Shown piece after piece: positions 48,133-58,379 of a DNA stretch of 64,000 nucleotides. The position numbers and the translations under genes were made by a program. The notes under the pieces were generated by a model. It ran no database searches. It worked only from the letters and a program-made list of their open reading frames with translations, and was not told where the DNA came from. The first letter of the stretch is position 1. Every line of letters begins with the position of its first letter. The stretch is from positions 21,255,926-21,319,925 of the forward strand of contig OX421506.1 of the NCBI GenBank assembly GCA_949126835.1. The letters are read 5' to 3'. This stretch comes from Anisus vortex (lineage: Eukaryota; Mollusca; Gastropoda; Planorbidae).

Positions 48133-50402
48133 TCCTGGAGGGCAGTGTGCCGTTAACAGATGCCACCAGTACCGGTGAGTCTGTTGTGCTGAGAGGTGCT
48201 AGTATGGAGGCTGTGGAAGCTCCACTGCACAGAATAAAACTCGAGTCGGATATTTTTACAGGTAACATCGTAGTGGGAGTGTGGCGCGCACTACCCGTCA
48301 AAGGCGTTTCCATGATATTAGGAAATGACATTATGGGCGGCAGAGTCACTGTCGAGCCCATGGTTAAAGTGTTGGAGACAAAGATGGCGGAGGACAAAAA
48401 CCTACGTCCTGCCAATGAACGCCCAACATGTGCACTGACAAGAGCAATGCAGAAAAAGAAGTCGGTAAAGACTCCTGCTACGCCGTGTAGTGCAACGAAA
48501 GATGTGTTTGTCTGTTCTGAAGACACACATGCGAATGAAACAGTGATAACAGAAACACCTGACATCGATTTAAGTGCTACGTTCTTTGCTGAACTAACAA
48601 CTGGTGATGCAACAGAGAACGATAACATTTTGTCACCAAAGCAGAAATTGGTGAAAGAACAATTGAATGACGAAGTAATAATGCAACTCAGAATGAAAGC
48701 TGTTGACGAAAAGACTGCAGATGCAATGGCGGAATGTTTCTACATGAAAGATGAAGTATTGATGAGAAAGTCGAAACCGCTCAACTCAGGTACAAACGAG
48801 TGGGACAGTATTCACCAGATTGTAATACCTAAGTGCTATCGTCAAGATATACTGCGTATGGCGCATGATCTTCCTTTCGCTGGTCACATGGGAGTCCGAA
48901 AAACGCACCACCGTATCCTCCCTTACTTCTACTGGCCAGGACTGAGAAGAGATGTCGAACAATACTGCAAGACTTGCCACGTATGCCAAATGGTAGGACG
49001 TCCTAACCAACGAATTCCTGTCGCTCCACTCCAGCCGATACCAGCGTTCGACGAACCATTCAGTCATATACTCATTGATTGCGTGGGCCCGTTGCCGAAA
49101 ACAAAAGCCGGTTTTCAATACCTGCTCACAGTCATGTGTTCATCCACTCGCTTCCCGGAAGCCATTCCGTTGCGGAACATAACAACAGTGAAGGTGGTAG
49201 ACGCCCTGACAAATTTCTTCACACGTTATGGCCTACCGAAGACAGTACAGTCCGACCAGGGGACTAACTTTACTTCGAACATTTTCAAACAAGTCATGGA
49301 ACAATTAGGGATAAGCCATAGGCTATCAAGTGCCTATCATCCTGAGAGCCAGGGAGCTCTGGAAAGGTTTCATCAGACATTAAAATCGATGCTTAAAAAG
49401 TACTGTTATGAAAACGAGAAAGACTGGGATAAGGGTGTGCCTTATGTACTGTTCGCTGCTAGGGAGGCCACTCAGGAATCCCTGGGGTTTAGCCCATTCG
49501 AACTTGTGTATGGACACTCAGTCAGAGGTCCGTTGAAACTTCTACATGAAACTTGGCTAACGGACAGTGAACCGATTGGACTTTTGTCATATGTAGATAA
49601 ATTTAAAAATAGGCTTTATCATGCTTTTAACCATGTGAAGATTCATTTTCCACAGATGCAGGAGCGTATGAGACAGAACTATGACCGTAAAGCTACAGCT
49701 AGAACTTTTGCACCAGGTGACAAAGTTCTTGTGTTTCTACCTTTGCAAAATCAGCCTTTAAGTGCAAAGTTTAGTGGACCCTATGAGATAGAGTCAAAGC
49801 TTGGCGAGGTCAATTATTTGATAAAGACTCCTGACCGGAGACAAAAACAGAGGGTATGCCATATTAATTTACTTAAGCCCTATGTTTCCAGGGAAAAGAG
49901 TAAACCACGGGAGGTCCCCATGATTTCGTTAGCTAGAGTCCCGACGGATTTATCTAGGATAGAATATAAGTTTGCAGAAAGTAAACTTAATAATAATACA
50001 GATGCCCTTAAGAGTTTAGATACAAGGCTAGAACATCTTCCGGTAGAAGATAAGGAGAAGATTATTGAGCTGGTACATGAAAATAAGTCAATGTTTACAA
50101 ATGTTCCCAGTAGGACACATGTCATAGAGCACGATGTAGTGTTAACCAATAGTGCCAGGTCTATTAAACAGCATCCATTTGACCCCATCAGACCTGAGCA
50201 TATTAAATTAAATGTAAAGTATATGTTAGAAGATGACATAGGAGGAAAATGTGATAGCAAATGGTCTACACCCTGTGTGATGGTACCAAAAGCCGACCAC
50301 ACACTGCAGTTTTATAGAGACTTTGGGAAATTAAGTAATTTGACAAAGACCGACTGGTATCCCATTCCCCGTATCATCGACAAGATAGAGACAAGGTCGT
50401 AG
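47991..50402 (+). CDS. Pol fragment: protease, integrase, GPY/F, partial reverse transcriptase
   Basis: The 803-residue open frame holds, in order: a retropepsin-like motif (LRDTGSAVS, residues 38-46; MILGND near 108); an HHCC zinc motif (H292, H299, C326, C329); an integrase core with D363, D422 and E458 (exact D-35-E spacing, SDQGTNF and HPESQGALERF); a GPY/F module (FSGPYEI about 594, INLLKPYV about 625); then the reverse transcriptase N-terminus (VIEHDV, STPCVMVPK, DFGKLSNLTKTDWYPIPRI). Integrase ahead of RT is the Gmr1-like order. The frame ends right after the RT start at a deletion. The start ATG is only the first in frame; native pol begins upstream. Confidence 0.93.
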   Translation: MVPEVPEEDDLSDFRPFVYEGTVSTEVDVLSKKKIQILRDTGSAVSVILEGSVPLTDATSTGESVVLRGASMEAVEAPLHRIKLESDIFTGNIVVGVWRALPVKGVSMILGNDIMGGRVTVEPMVKVLETKMAEDKNLRPANERPTCALTRAMQKKKSVKTPATPCSATKDVFVCSEDTHANETVITETPDIDLSATFFAELTTGDATENDNILSPKQKLVKEQLNDEVIMQLRMKAVDEKTADAMAECFYMKDEVLMRKSKPLNSGTNEWDSIHQIVIPKCYRQDILRMAHDLPFAGHMGVRKTHHRILPYFYWPGLRRDVEQYCKTCHVCQMVGRPNQRIPVAPLQPIPAFDEPFSHILIDCVGPLPKTKAGFQYLLTVMCSSTRFPEAIPLRNITTVKVVDALTNFFTRYGLPKTVQSDQGTNFTSNIFKQVMEQLGISHRLSSAYHPESQGALERFHQTLKSMLKKYCYENEKDWDKGVPYVLFAAREATQESLGFSPFELVYGHSVRGPLKLLHETWLTDSEPIGLLSYVDKFKNRLYHAFNHVKIHFPQMQERMRQNYDRKATARTFAPGDKVLVFLPLQNQPLSAKFSGPYEIESKLGEVNYLIKTPDRRQKQRVCHINLLKPYVSREKSKPREVPMISLARVPTDLSRIEYKFAESKLNNNTDALKSLDTRLEHLPVEDKEKIIELVHENKSMFTNVPSRTHVIEHDVVLTNSARSIKQHPFDPIRPEHIKLNVKYMLEDDIGGKCDSKWSTPCVMVPKADHTLQFYRDFGKLSNLTKTDWYPIPRIIDKIETRS

Positions 50403-50434
50403 CTGATACTCTATCTCGGGTGCTACATGATTGA
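50390..50434 (+). pseudogene. Residual end of RNase H region after deletion
   Basis: Shifted to another frame, the sequence reads DKVVADTLSRVLHD then stop. VVADxLSR is the usual motif after RNase H in Ty3-type pol. It abuts RT residues IIDKIE, and GACAAG occurs on both sides of the junction, suggesting a microhomology deletion of the rest of RT and RNase H. Confidence 0.75.
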
Positions 50435-51675
50435 CTGAATAACCCATACTTCTTTTTCAGATCATCTCACTTATTCATTAAGAATGTGTCATGATAACCT
50501 ATCATTCGTTTGAATTTTGATTATGGAATACCTATAGAATACTTGTATCATACAGAAGTCAAGTCTTTTGAAAGTATTAATAATTCTTATAATCATGTAT
50601 AATATTGATGTTCTGATATATTTTAAATTCATTTGATTATGGAAAAGAAATTCCATTTAAATGTTGATGCATGATGCAATAAATATATAATATGCACGTA
50701 TTTACTTGATATGGATGGATAAAAGTAATTGTCATCACATGCAATTAAGTGGGAAAACTTTGAGATAGTTGATTTATTATCTTGTTTTATTTTAGTTAAT
50801 GAATGGAACTAAATAATAATATGTACAATTTTTATCTTAGAAAGAGATGTAATCTTAATTGGTATAAATTAATAGATAATATTGGAAATCTATTGCTAAA
50901 TTGTTATATCATGGTAATAGAATGGGAAAAACTAGTGGATATTCACTATGTTGTATAGGTTGTTATATATTCCATACATCCGGGAATGGAGGGAAACAAA
51001 GGTACCTAAAGGTGAGCACTCATTCAACCCTGAACAATCTTTTATATTAAACTTTCAAATTTGCCAAAAACGCATAATAGTGGATTTCATTTTAATATTG
51101 AGATTACTGTAGTAATCGTAACTAGAGCGTATTTTCTCCTCATATTTGAGAAAAGGGGAAGTATCATCATCTTAGGTATGAACCCTGTTAATGTCAAGTC
51201 GACACTGTAATTTAAAGGGGAAGTAACCTATAGTTTGATTCGAGTTATGTACTACTTATCTTTTGGTTTGTATATTAGAAGTAAACTGTTGAAAATTGAC
51301 AGAGTTTGAGCAATGTTATATTTGTTTAAATAGATTAAGACTTTTTGCAAATTTTTGGTGGAAATCCACACAACTGTACATAGTTAAAATAAGAATGACT
51401 AGAATATTTTTGAATTATTTGTACTTGTTGAGACATTAGTTAATATTAATACTAACGGTGAAATATTTGTCCATCACGTTATAATCACAATTACCATTGG
51501 GTAGTGACACTTTTTATAATTTAGTTGTGCCAGTGAGCCATGTTTGCTTAAATTGTCTAATAATCTTCCATTGATTGATGGTTGTTAAAACGATAGTGTT
51601 AAGTACGAAAAATGTACCATGTTGAGTATTACTTGGGTAATTATGGTACATTATTTCTTTCATTGGGTGGGGGCG
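50435..51675 (+). other. Non-coding 3' internal region of the LTR element
   Basis: AT-rich sequence of about 1.24 kb between the end of pol and the 3' LTR, with no long frame on the plus strand. No envelope-like gene is visible. The last part (GGGTGGGGGCG) is the likely polypurine tract. Confidence 0.7.
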
Positions 51676-52349
51676 TGTCATGTATATTGTTTTTCCAAGA
51701 ATTGGAACACGCAATGTTTATTCTCCTCTCTCTCTCTTTTCTTACTACACGCGATATTAGGACGTTTAGTAGGAAAACGAAAGGTTCTAGGTAATGCTGG
51801 GATTCTGTGTTGATCTTAAATTCTCAGAGTCTGGGAACGACTCATTATTTAATAGGGGAAGTTCCTATCGTTTTTGTTATGAGTTTTGTAATGATACCGT
51901 GATTTTCACCCCTACTGGTAATGGGTCTATCCCTTGCACCACTCGGATAGTATTTAATGATTTGTTTTGTCTGAAAGACAGAGAGTTTCAAAATATGTTC
52001 CTTTGAACGTTTGTGTTTGCACTATTTTATTCTAACTGTACATAATAGATATATTGTATATATTGAACATACCACCTGAAATAAACTATCAACAACAGTT
52101 ACACTGAAGCTTCTTTGTCAAGTTACTATCCTATTGTGTTGTATACATTACTATAAGATTTATCTACTACCATAATTTACAAGAAAGGAAATGTTGGAAT
52201 ACAAATACTGAATTTGTGCCCAGGACTATAAGAAGAGTTCGTGTAATACTGAAACATAAATACTAATAATTAAAGTCTCCCCTAGGACTGACGAGAATTA
52301 TCAGCAAGATCTACACAGCTCTGGCCACAAGGGGATTGTGGACGTAACA
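51676..52349 (+). repeat. 3' LTR
   Basis: No difference from the 5' LTR was seen over 674 bp (constant offset 4900). The flank CTATT continues the interrupted LINE tail. Confidence 0.95.
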
Positions 52350-52353
52350 CTAT

Positions 52354-53300
52354 TATTGAGTTGGCTTTGGAAGACCTGTTAAAGCTGAATCTTAATCCGA
52401 AAACCAGAAACGAAATCCATGAAATTTATATGTTATGTCGGTTCTTTCACTTGCATCATAATGTCAGTCGTGTGGCACAGTATACTAGTCCCTATCGACT
52501 TCTGCAACAAAGTCATTCAAGCTTGTGATGCGACTATAGATATGGAATTTGCAAACATAGAAAGCTTATAATAATAATAATATGCACAACTAGGGGCTTT
52601 GCGAAACAGTTGGAAAGCAATGTGGAATGAAGCTAAGCTTGTTGCAGCCCACCTGCAGATATAAGTACAATTGTTTACAACTGCTAGAAAAAAAAAAAGA
52701 TTCCATGACGAGGATACTTACACCTGATGAAAATGTGAATGAGATGAACAAAACAGAAGAATGCCCAAAGAATGCCCACTTTCGAAAACACATTATTTTA
52801 TGTTGTATTGGATATTGTATTGGTATTGTACAGTTTACAGTTTGGTAAAAATCAGTCAAAGATATTTCTGACACATTCAGCTTTCTTTGGAAATACCAAA
52901 AGATGTCAGAAGAAGACTTGAAGTATAAAGCTACTAAGTTAGCAGAAAAGTATTATAATGACATAAGTTGTGAAGACTTTTTTCAGGAAATAATTCACCT
53001 AACAATGGTTCACAATGCAAATTTTGGTAAAGAACAGTTGGGTGCATTGGAACTGTTAAATGCTTTGGCAAACTCCAAGTGAGAAAATATTTTTCCTAAC
53101 ATAAGTGACAGTTCGAGGATGTCCCTTACATCACCAGCCACAGTAGCATTAGCAGAGAGGAGCTTCAGCAAACTTAAGCTCATCAAAAATTCCCTTAGGT
53201 TCACCACAAGTCACAATAGACAGCACAACTTGGCTAGGCTCAGTAGGCCCTATTGACCTTTTCAAAAGATTCCTGATTTTTCAAACGTATGTAATACAAA
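52354..53300 (+). pseudogene. hAT transposase (ZMYM1-like) C-terminal relic
   Basis: In shifting frames: LALEDLLKLNLNPKTRNEIH, then IDFCNKVIQACDATIDMEFA, ALRNSWKAMWNEAKLVAAHL, MSEEDLKYKATKLAEKYYND, FFQEIIHLTMVHNANFGKEQ, and TSPATVALAERSFSKLKLIK. The last is the hATC dimerisation domain (AERSFSKLK). Stops (after NALANSK) and frameshifts make it dead. It begins directly after the LINE tail and LTR element, so its 5' part is lost or displaced. Confidence 0.85.
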
Positions 53301-53346
53301 TAAATCATCTAGATATGACTAGTGTTAGAAAAAAAAATGTTTGGCT

Positions 53347-53382
53347 GGGGGGGGGGGGGGGGGGGGGGGGAGGGGAGGGGGC
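53347..53382 (+). repeat. Poly-G tract
   Basis: One of the longest homopolymer runs here: over 20 consecutive G, then AGGGGAGGGGG. It could form G-quadruplex DNA and is prone to assembly length errors. Confidence 0.9.
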
Positions 53383-53984
53383 CCACAAAAGATCTAGTAC
53401 CGGCATCTTTTTTTTCGGCATCTTTTTTTTCTCTCGAGGGCCCTGTCTACAATGGAACATAAAAAAATTTATGGGTTTCTGGTGTAAGTTCATGCAAACT
53501 AGTGTAGTCATTTTTATAGTTTTTATGTAGGCCCCTAGGCACTATTTGAAATTTCAAAATGTAGATAATTAAGCAGAAAAAAAAAATACAGCATTTTATC
53601 TACTGAAAAAAACACATATAAACATAACAAACAAGCAAATAGGTAGGGTGTTAAACTACATAGTCAGTACATGGGCATCATAGACAAGAAAGTTTAACTA
53701 ACCCTACATAGGATGTGACCAGAAGAGAGTAAAATGTAAAAACGGGGTCTTGGCAAAACTCAAACCCATCCAAGGCAGCAGCATTGCAGTGTCCAGTGTA
53801 TTGAATCGATGTCAACATAGCTCAGAACCTCATAAAAGCTTTGATTTTCATAATTTATTTATGAAAACCTTAATTTATTATAACCTATATTATAAGCAAT
53901 GAGCATAAAGTTTATAGTTTATTGAGCGGAGCATAAATACTGATTGTATGATATAAGCATCGTCGTACAAACAGTGGCACTTTG

Positions 53985-54430
53985 CGATATGGTAAGGTAG
54001 CAGAGCATCGGATTGTACATTCAACGTTCTTGGGTTCAAATCCTCCTCCCCCTGAATTTACCCAGTTCTTATTTATATACAAGGGACTGAAATTGACAGC
54101 AAATAGTTAGGAAGATGCATTGTATACACAACACAATTCTCTTGTATTATGGGACCAAAGAACATGATCTATTTCACTAAACTAACTATAACTTGAAGAA
54201 GAAAAAAAGGCCTGAATGGGATAATGCAAAATAAACAAAAAATTCACTTAAGGGAAGTAACCTGTTACTGTAGTGTTAAAACATTTTTTTCATTATTATT
54301 TCCTATTACAAAAGTGACATCGTGAGAGAGCTGATTCAATTTCTACAAACAAACAACATAAAGGGAACGAAAAGCTTATTGGGGAGTAAAACAAGGCCAC
54401 ACAATCCTCTTGTATGTCCAGGCCACTGAA
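53985..54430 (+). mobile_element. Split or diverged SINE
   Basis: The tRNA-like head GGTAGCAGAGCATCGGATTG and B box GGTTCAAATCC lie at 53990-54042. The body motif GGCCACACAATCCTCTTGTA, typical of the main SINE, lies at 54393-54412. The intervening 300 bp does not match the family, so this may be an interrupted copy. Confidence 0.5.
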
Positions 54431-54670
54431 GCTTCTTAAAGGAATTTAATGAATTTAATAAACAGAGCTCACCACTTTTATTGGCCATGTCATACAAAGA
54501 GATAATGTGGTTGGAAGAATTCTAAAAAGTTTTTACTACAACAGGCAAAAGGTATCCATTAAGACTAGGCATAAATTATTATCATTCATGGACACCCTTA
54601 AGAGCCTGAAAAAATTAAAATCCCACATGTCTTACCAAGATGTTGGAAATGCCAATCAAGTAATCTAGAC

Positions 54671-54878
54671 CACAGGTCTGCAACCTTTTCATAACAACAC
54701 AGTTTTGAATCTAGTTCATTCAGCTTGCTGACAGCCTAAAAGTCAACCTGCATCACTTATAAATTTCTGGTAGATATAAGGAGAGTGCTTTTTTTTTTTG
54801 TGGGCCTTCTGTGCGCCATTGAAAATCACTCTGCGTGCCAAAACTGACATGCATGATGGCGTAGGTTGCTGACCCCTG
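54671..54878. mobile_element. 208-bp hAT-type MITE with 8-bp target duplication
   Basis: The ends CACAGGTCTGCAACC and GGTTGCTGACCCCTG are inverted. ATCTAGAC (54663-54670) and ATCTAGAG (54879-54886) are target duplications with one mismatch. Same family as 19055 and 34878. Confidence 0.82.
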
Positions 54879-54950
54879 ATCTAGAGCACAATGACCTCTG
54901 TAAGCTCATTGGAGGCTATATGGAGCGATAAAATAAGTTAGGTAACTCAC

Positions 54951-55035
54951 CTAAATTATCGAGACTTGCTTCCTTCACCATCGTTGTCATACTCAGCACA
55001 CGCAACAAAGGAAAAGCCAGTTTTTTACTTTCTCT
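54951..55035 (-). CDS. Possible alternative 5' exon of E75
   Basis: On the minus strand a good acceptor (TTCCTGATCTTTTCCAG) and a consensus donor (TTTAG|GTGAGT) bound 85 nt. An ATG at 54990 opens MTTMVKEASLDNL plus one base. That phase-1 end matches the zinc-finger exon, so splicing would give DNLEFDGETV. The frame is open above the ATG to the acceptor, so the start is not proven. Multiple promoters with distinct N-termini are known for E75 genes. The evidence is signals and phase only. Confidence 0.42.
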
Positions 55036-55039
55036 CTGG

Positions 55040-58000
55040 AAAAGATCAGGAAGTGTGTGGGGGGGGGGGGATCTTTCTTTACTCCTCTTGCCCCGCTGGT
55101 TGAAGTAATCCTCTCCTTACTGCAGCCAGGAAGTCAATACTGCACACAACAGTACATCTGATGCGAGATGACCCCAAAGGCCACAGATGAGCAGGGACAT
55201 AGTTCCGCTGTTGTCCGCTGCCATCAACTTAACACTCTCCTCATGATTGTGATAGACACAGGGCGGCTACTGATGATTTTTACGAGAGCAAGAGAACAAA
55301 ACACTTGAGATTAGACAAACTGCCATTATAATCAATCTATAATATTTTATTTAAAATATAAGAAATTAAAGACCTATGTGAACTATTGGTACACAGTTTG
55401 GGGATTGCCAAAAAATGGCATCAATTATTGTTAAACTACTTTTAAGAAATGTAGCTTAATGAAAAAACTAAATTTCATTTTACAGGGTTCTTACTTTGAA
55501 ATCATTTTGAAATTCCAAAAGATTTCTCAAACTTTACCAAAATACTTATAAAAAGCAATTTATATATACCAATATGTGTTATATGTTCATATTTTAATCG
55601 CAAGCATGTGTGGGTATTTAAAAAAAAATAATTTTTGAATGTCTTTAGAATTTCTAGAGGAAAAAAAAACAACTGATGGTAGTTCCTTAACTTAATGTTA
55701 TAGTTTTCGAACTCAAACCATTTTGAACCCTGTTTTATGTTTATAAATATATTCCCCAGGGCCCCTTAATGATCATTTGAAAAAGTAAAATGATTTTATC
55801 ATCTAGTTTAAGAAAAATTATAGAAGTCTATATGAACAATTTTACTTTGGAGGGTTGAGACGGTGTGTTTGTAAATTATTAGTACATTAATAAAGTAAAA
55901 ATATATTTAATTGGAATGGGGGGAGCTTCAAAAGCTCCCTCCCCCGTTGAAATTACCACATAATTACCAGTTATTATCATTTGTATGTCTATCTATAGCA
56001 ATATAGAATTAAAAAACTATCTTGGTTAAGACTTAAATATAACATACTAATAGCACTAACCTGGAAAAGGCCACCACATCATATGTTTGGGTGGCTTGAT
56101 GGCCTTAATCTCTATGGATGGAAAAAAAAATTAAACATGAATAAAAAATAATAATTTGTTAATGTTGTATAAATATGTAGACTTCATTTATAATCACATG
56201 AAAATATTTTCTTGTGAATGTAATAAGTGCGCTTAATCAAAAAATTCAATTACACTATAGATATTGAGAAATTAATTATTATTTATTTATTTAAATTATT
56301 TGGATTCTTTATATTATAATATTATTAATAATTAATTTAATATCATCTTTTTTTTGTAGGCCTATGTTACTATGACATAGTCTATGTAGGCTATGTCACT
56401 ATGTGGTTGAGTTGAGAGTAGAAAAAAAAAGTTTCTAAATAAAAAACTACCAGTCTACTTCTAGTTTGTACATAAAGTTCTTTTATCTAACTGATTTAAA
56501 ATAGTTCTACTGCCTACTGGTAATTATGCCTTCTTAGAGTTAGAGTTTAGAGGTCTACTCATTTAACTCATACTCATTGTCATAGCTGGTCTTATTAATT
56601 TATTAGTAGAAATTTTAAAAGTTAACAAAAAGTGGTAAAGTAAAAACACAGACACATGCCTAGTGACTTAGTCACTAGTCAGAAGTCAGGCTAGTCATTG
56701 CCATTTGTTATTAGTCCTATTTATTAGATTGGTGGCATCAAAGTCATTTTCATGTAATTATTATTAGGTCAACCAGCCAAAACTAGTAACTGTGAAGTAG
56801 CCTACAAAAAACTTAACCTCTCACTCTTACAGTTACACTGTCACCTCACAGTGGCATTTGTTTGGGTCTTACCTAATAATAATAAAAAGCCTTTTCTAAT
56901 AGTACCTAATACTTAGGTACTTCGATAAAATTTCTAAAATTGTTAAAATTAATAACATTGAAACAAAAACTATTTAGTTAAATGTAGTTTGGTATAGGCT
57001 TTCCAGTGATACCTCATTTTTGTTTCTACATTAAATATTAACGAAGTTATTAATTTTTTAAGTGTCCGAAAATTAAGCCTATTTGACCCATCTAAATATA
57101 AAAAAAAAGTGTGACCCAAAAACATGAACTGAGCTGTTTAAATTGCTATAACTTAAAAACCGTAAAAGATAAATGTATGAAATTTGAAACACTTATTCTA
57201 CTATATATTATTTTAATTTTAAAATAGGTATTTACATATGTGTCGATTGGGGAGGGGGCCCAGAACCCCGTTTTCCCAAGAATTTAGTATTTTACTATTA
57301 AACACAAGTTCACCTCACTGACCTATATATAAAATAACATAGATCTGAGTTTTTTTACCCATCAGAAAGCCTCTTCACCCCCGATCCCCAACTGTATACA
57401 AATACTTTTCTATACAAGGGGCGTAGCCACATGGGGGAGAGGGGGGGGGGTGAGAGACTTGTAATGGTATTGAAAATATATTTTTTAAAAGAATATTTAC
57501 ATTTTTTCCCTATATTTGGGTAAAATGTATTTGAATAATGTTTGTAACATGACATGTCAAACCCACTCTAACATTCTAACATCATCCCAAGTCTAAGCAC
57601 AGTGTGAGTTTGTGTGTGCGAAGGGGGTGGGGAGCCACTGTGAAAAAGGAGGGGGTGTTGGGCCCCCATTTTGAAAAAACTATTTGGGGGGAGCCACTGT
57701 GAAAGGGGAGGTGGTTGGGCCCTCATTTTGAAAAAAAAAAGGATTTTTTTAGCAGTTAAAAAAAATTAAATTTGCAAAGGTTTTATAATTGAATTAAATG
57801 TTTATTTTATAACCCCCACCTATTTTTGAAAATTATCAACATTTCTATACTTGCCCATGTATGGCAATATATTTGTGTATTACTTCCTGATTTTGTTAAA
57901 GGCAAAAATTATGTCAACATAATTTTTAGTTTAAAAGTTTTAGTTTTAGTTTAAAATTGAAAAAAATAAGGAATAAAAAAAACAAATGGCAGACAGATTT

Positions 58001-58130
58001 TAAGTTTTTTAATGTTTGTTTTTCCGAGATTATAAATTATATAAAAAAAAATATAATAAACTAGTTTCTATTTAAAATGCTTTAAATCTTAAGTTAACTA
58101 GTTTTAGGCCCAAAAATGATAATAAAATAA
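55040..58130. other. AT-rich stretch, no gene beyond the candidate exon at 56061
   Basis: Mostly A and T, with a GGGGGGAG...CTCCCTCCCCC inverted pair at 55918-55944, a GGGGCGTAGCCACATGGGGG hAT-like terminus at 57418, and a duplicated GGGAGCCACTGTGAAAAGG-type segment at about 57628-57725. No protein homology is seen. Confidence 0.55.
56061..56111 (-). CDS. Possible 51-nt symmetric exon of E75
   Basis: A pyrimidine-rich acceptor (TTTTTTTTTCCATCCATAG) and a GTTAGT donor bound 51 nt that read IKAIKPPKHMMWWPFP with split codons at both ends (phase 1 in, phase 1 out). Joined to the zinc-finger exon this gives WWPFPEFDG. A symmetric exon could be skipped or included without changing frame. No homologous protein segment is recognised, so this stays tentative. 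No upstream partner exon was identified with confidence. Confidence 0.35.
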
Positions 58131-58137
58131 AGTAAGT

Positions 58138-58378
58138 AAAGTACCATTCGGACCAAACAGATCATGGGACTGGTGAAGCAGCGTTCACCAGTTTCTGTGA
58201 CCAGGGCATAATGCCCATCCGCCATTACTTTACCTCAACTAGTGTCAGGTACCCATCAGAGCTGGGTAGACTCAGGGGCACCCTTATAAGTCCCGGGAAA
58301 AATCCTAGCCCGCACCATGATTTGTACCCAGAACAGTCGGATCGCCAGTCGAATGCGCTGCAGCTAGGCCACCGTGCA
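58138..58378 (-). mobile_element. tRNA-derived SINE (main family)
   Basis: On the minus strand it runs from a diverged tRNA-like head (GGTGGCCTAGCTGCAGCGCA) through CAGAGCTGGG-type body sequence to the CCGAATGGTACTTTACTTAC tail. The open frame across it is incidental. Confidence 0.83.
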
Positions 58379-58379
58379 T

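Larger units (their letters stand above)
46776..52349 (+). mobile_element. Gmr1-like Ty3-type LTR retrotransposon, recently inserted, internally deleted
   Basis: This 5574-bp element has two 674-bp LTRs that appear identical, TG...CA ends, a 4-bp target duplication CTAT (46772-46775 and 52350-52353), a PBS-like TGGTGGTCTCGCCCGG at 47455 and a purine-rich GGGTGGGGGC tract before the right LTR. The coding part runs gag start, protease, integrase, GPY/F, then the start of RT. This is the order of Gmr1-like elements rather than standard Ty3/gypsy. Most of gag, RT and RNase H is deleted, so the copy depends on others for movement. Identical LTRs show a very recent insertion. Confidence 0.9.

Noticed and set aside
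47991..50402. Integrase-before-RT order as an artefact of two nested elements
   Set aside because: Protease through integrase to RT is one uninterrupted frame with no internal LTR, duplication or composition break, and an RNase H end remnant follows RT.
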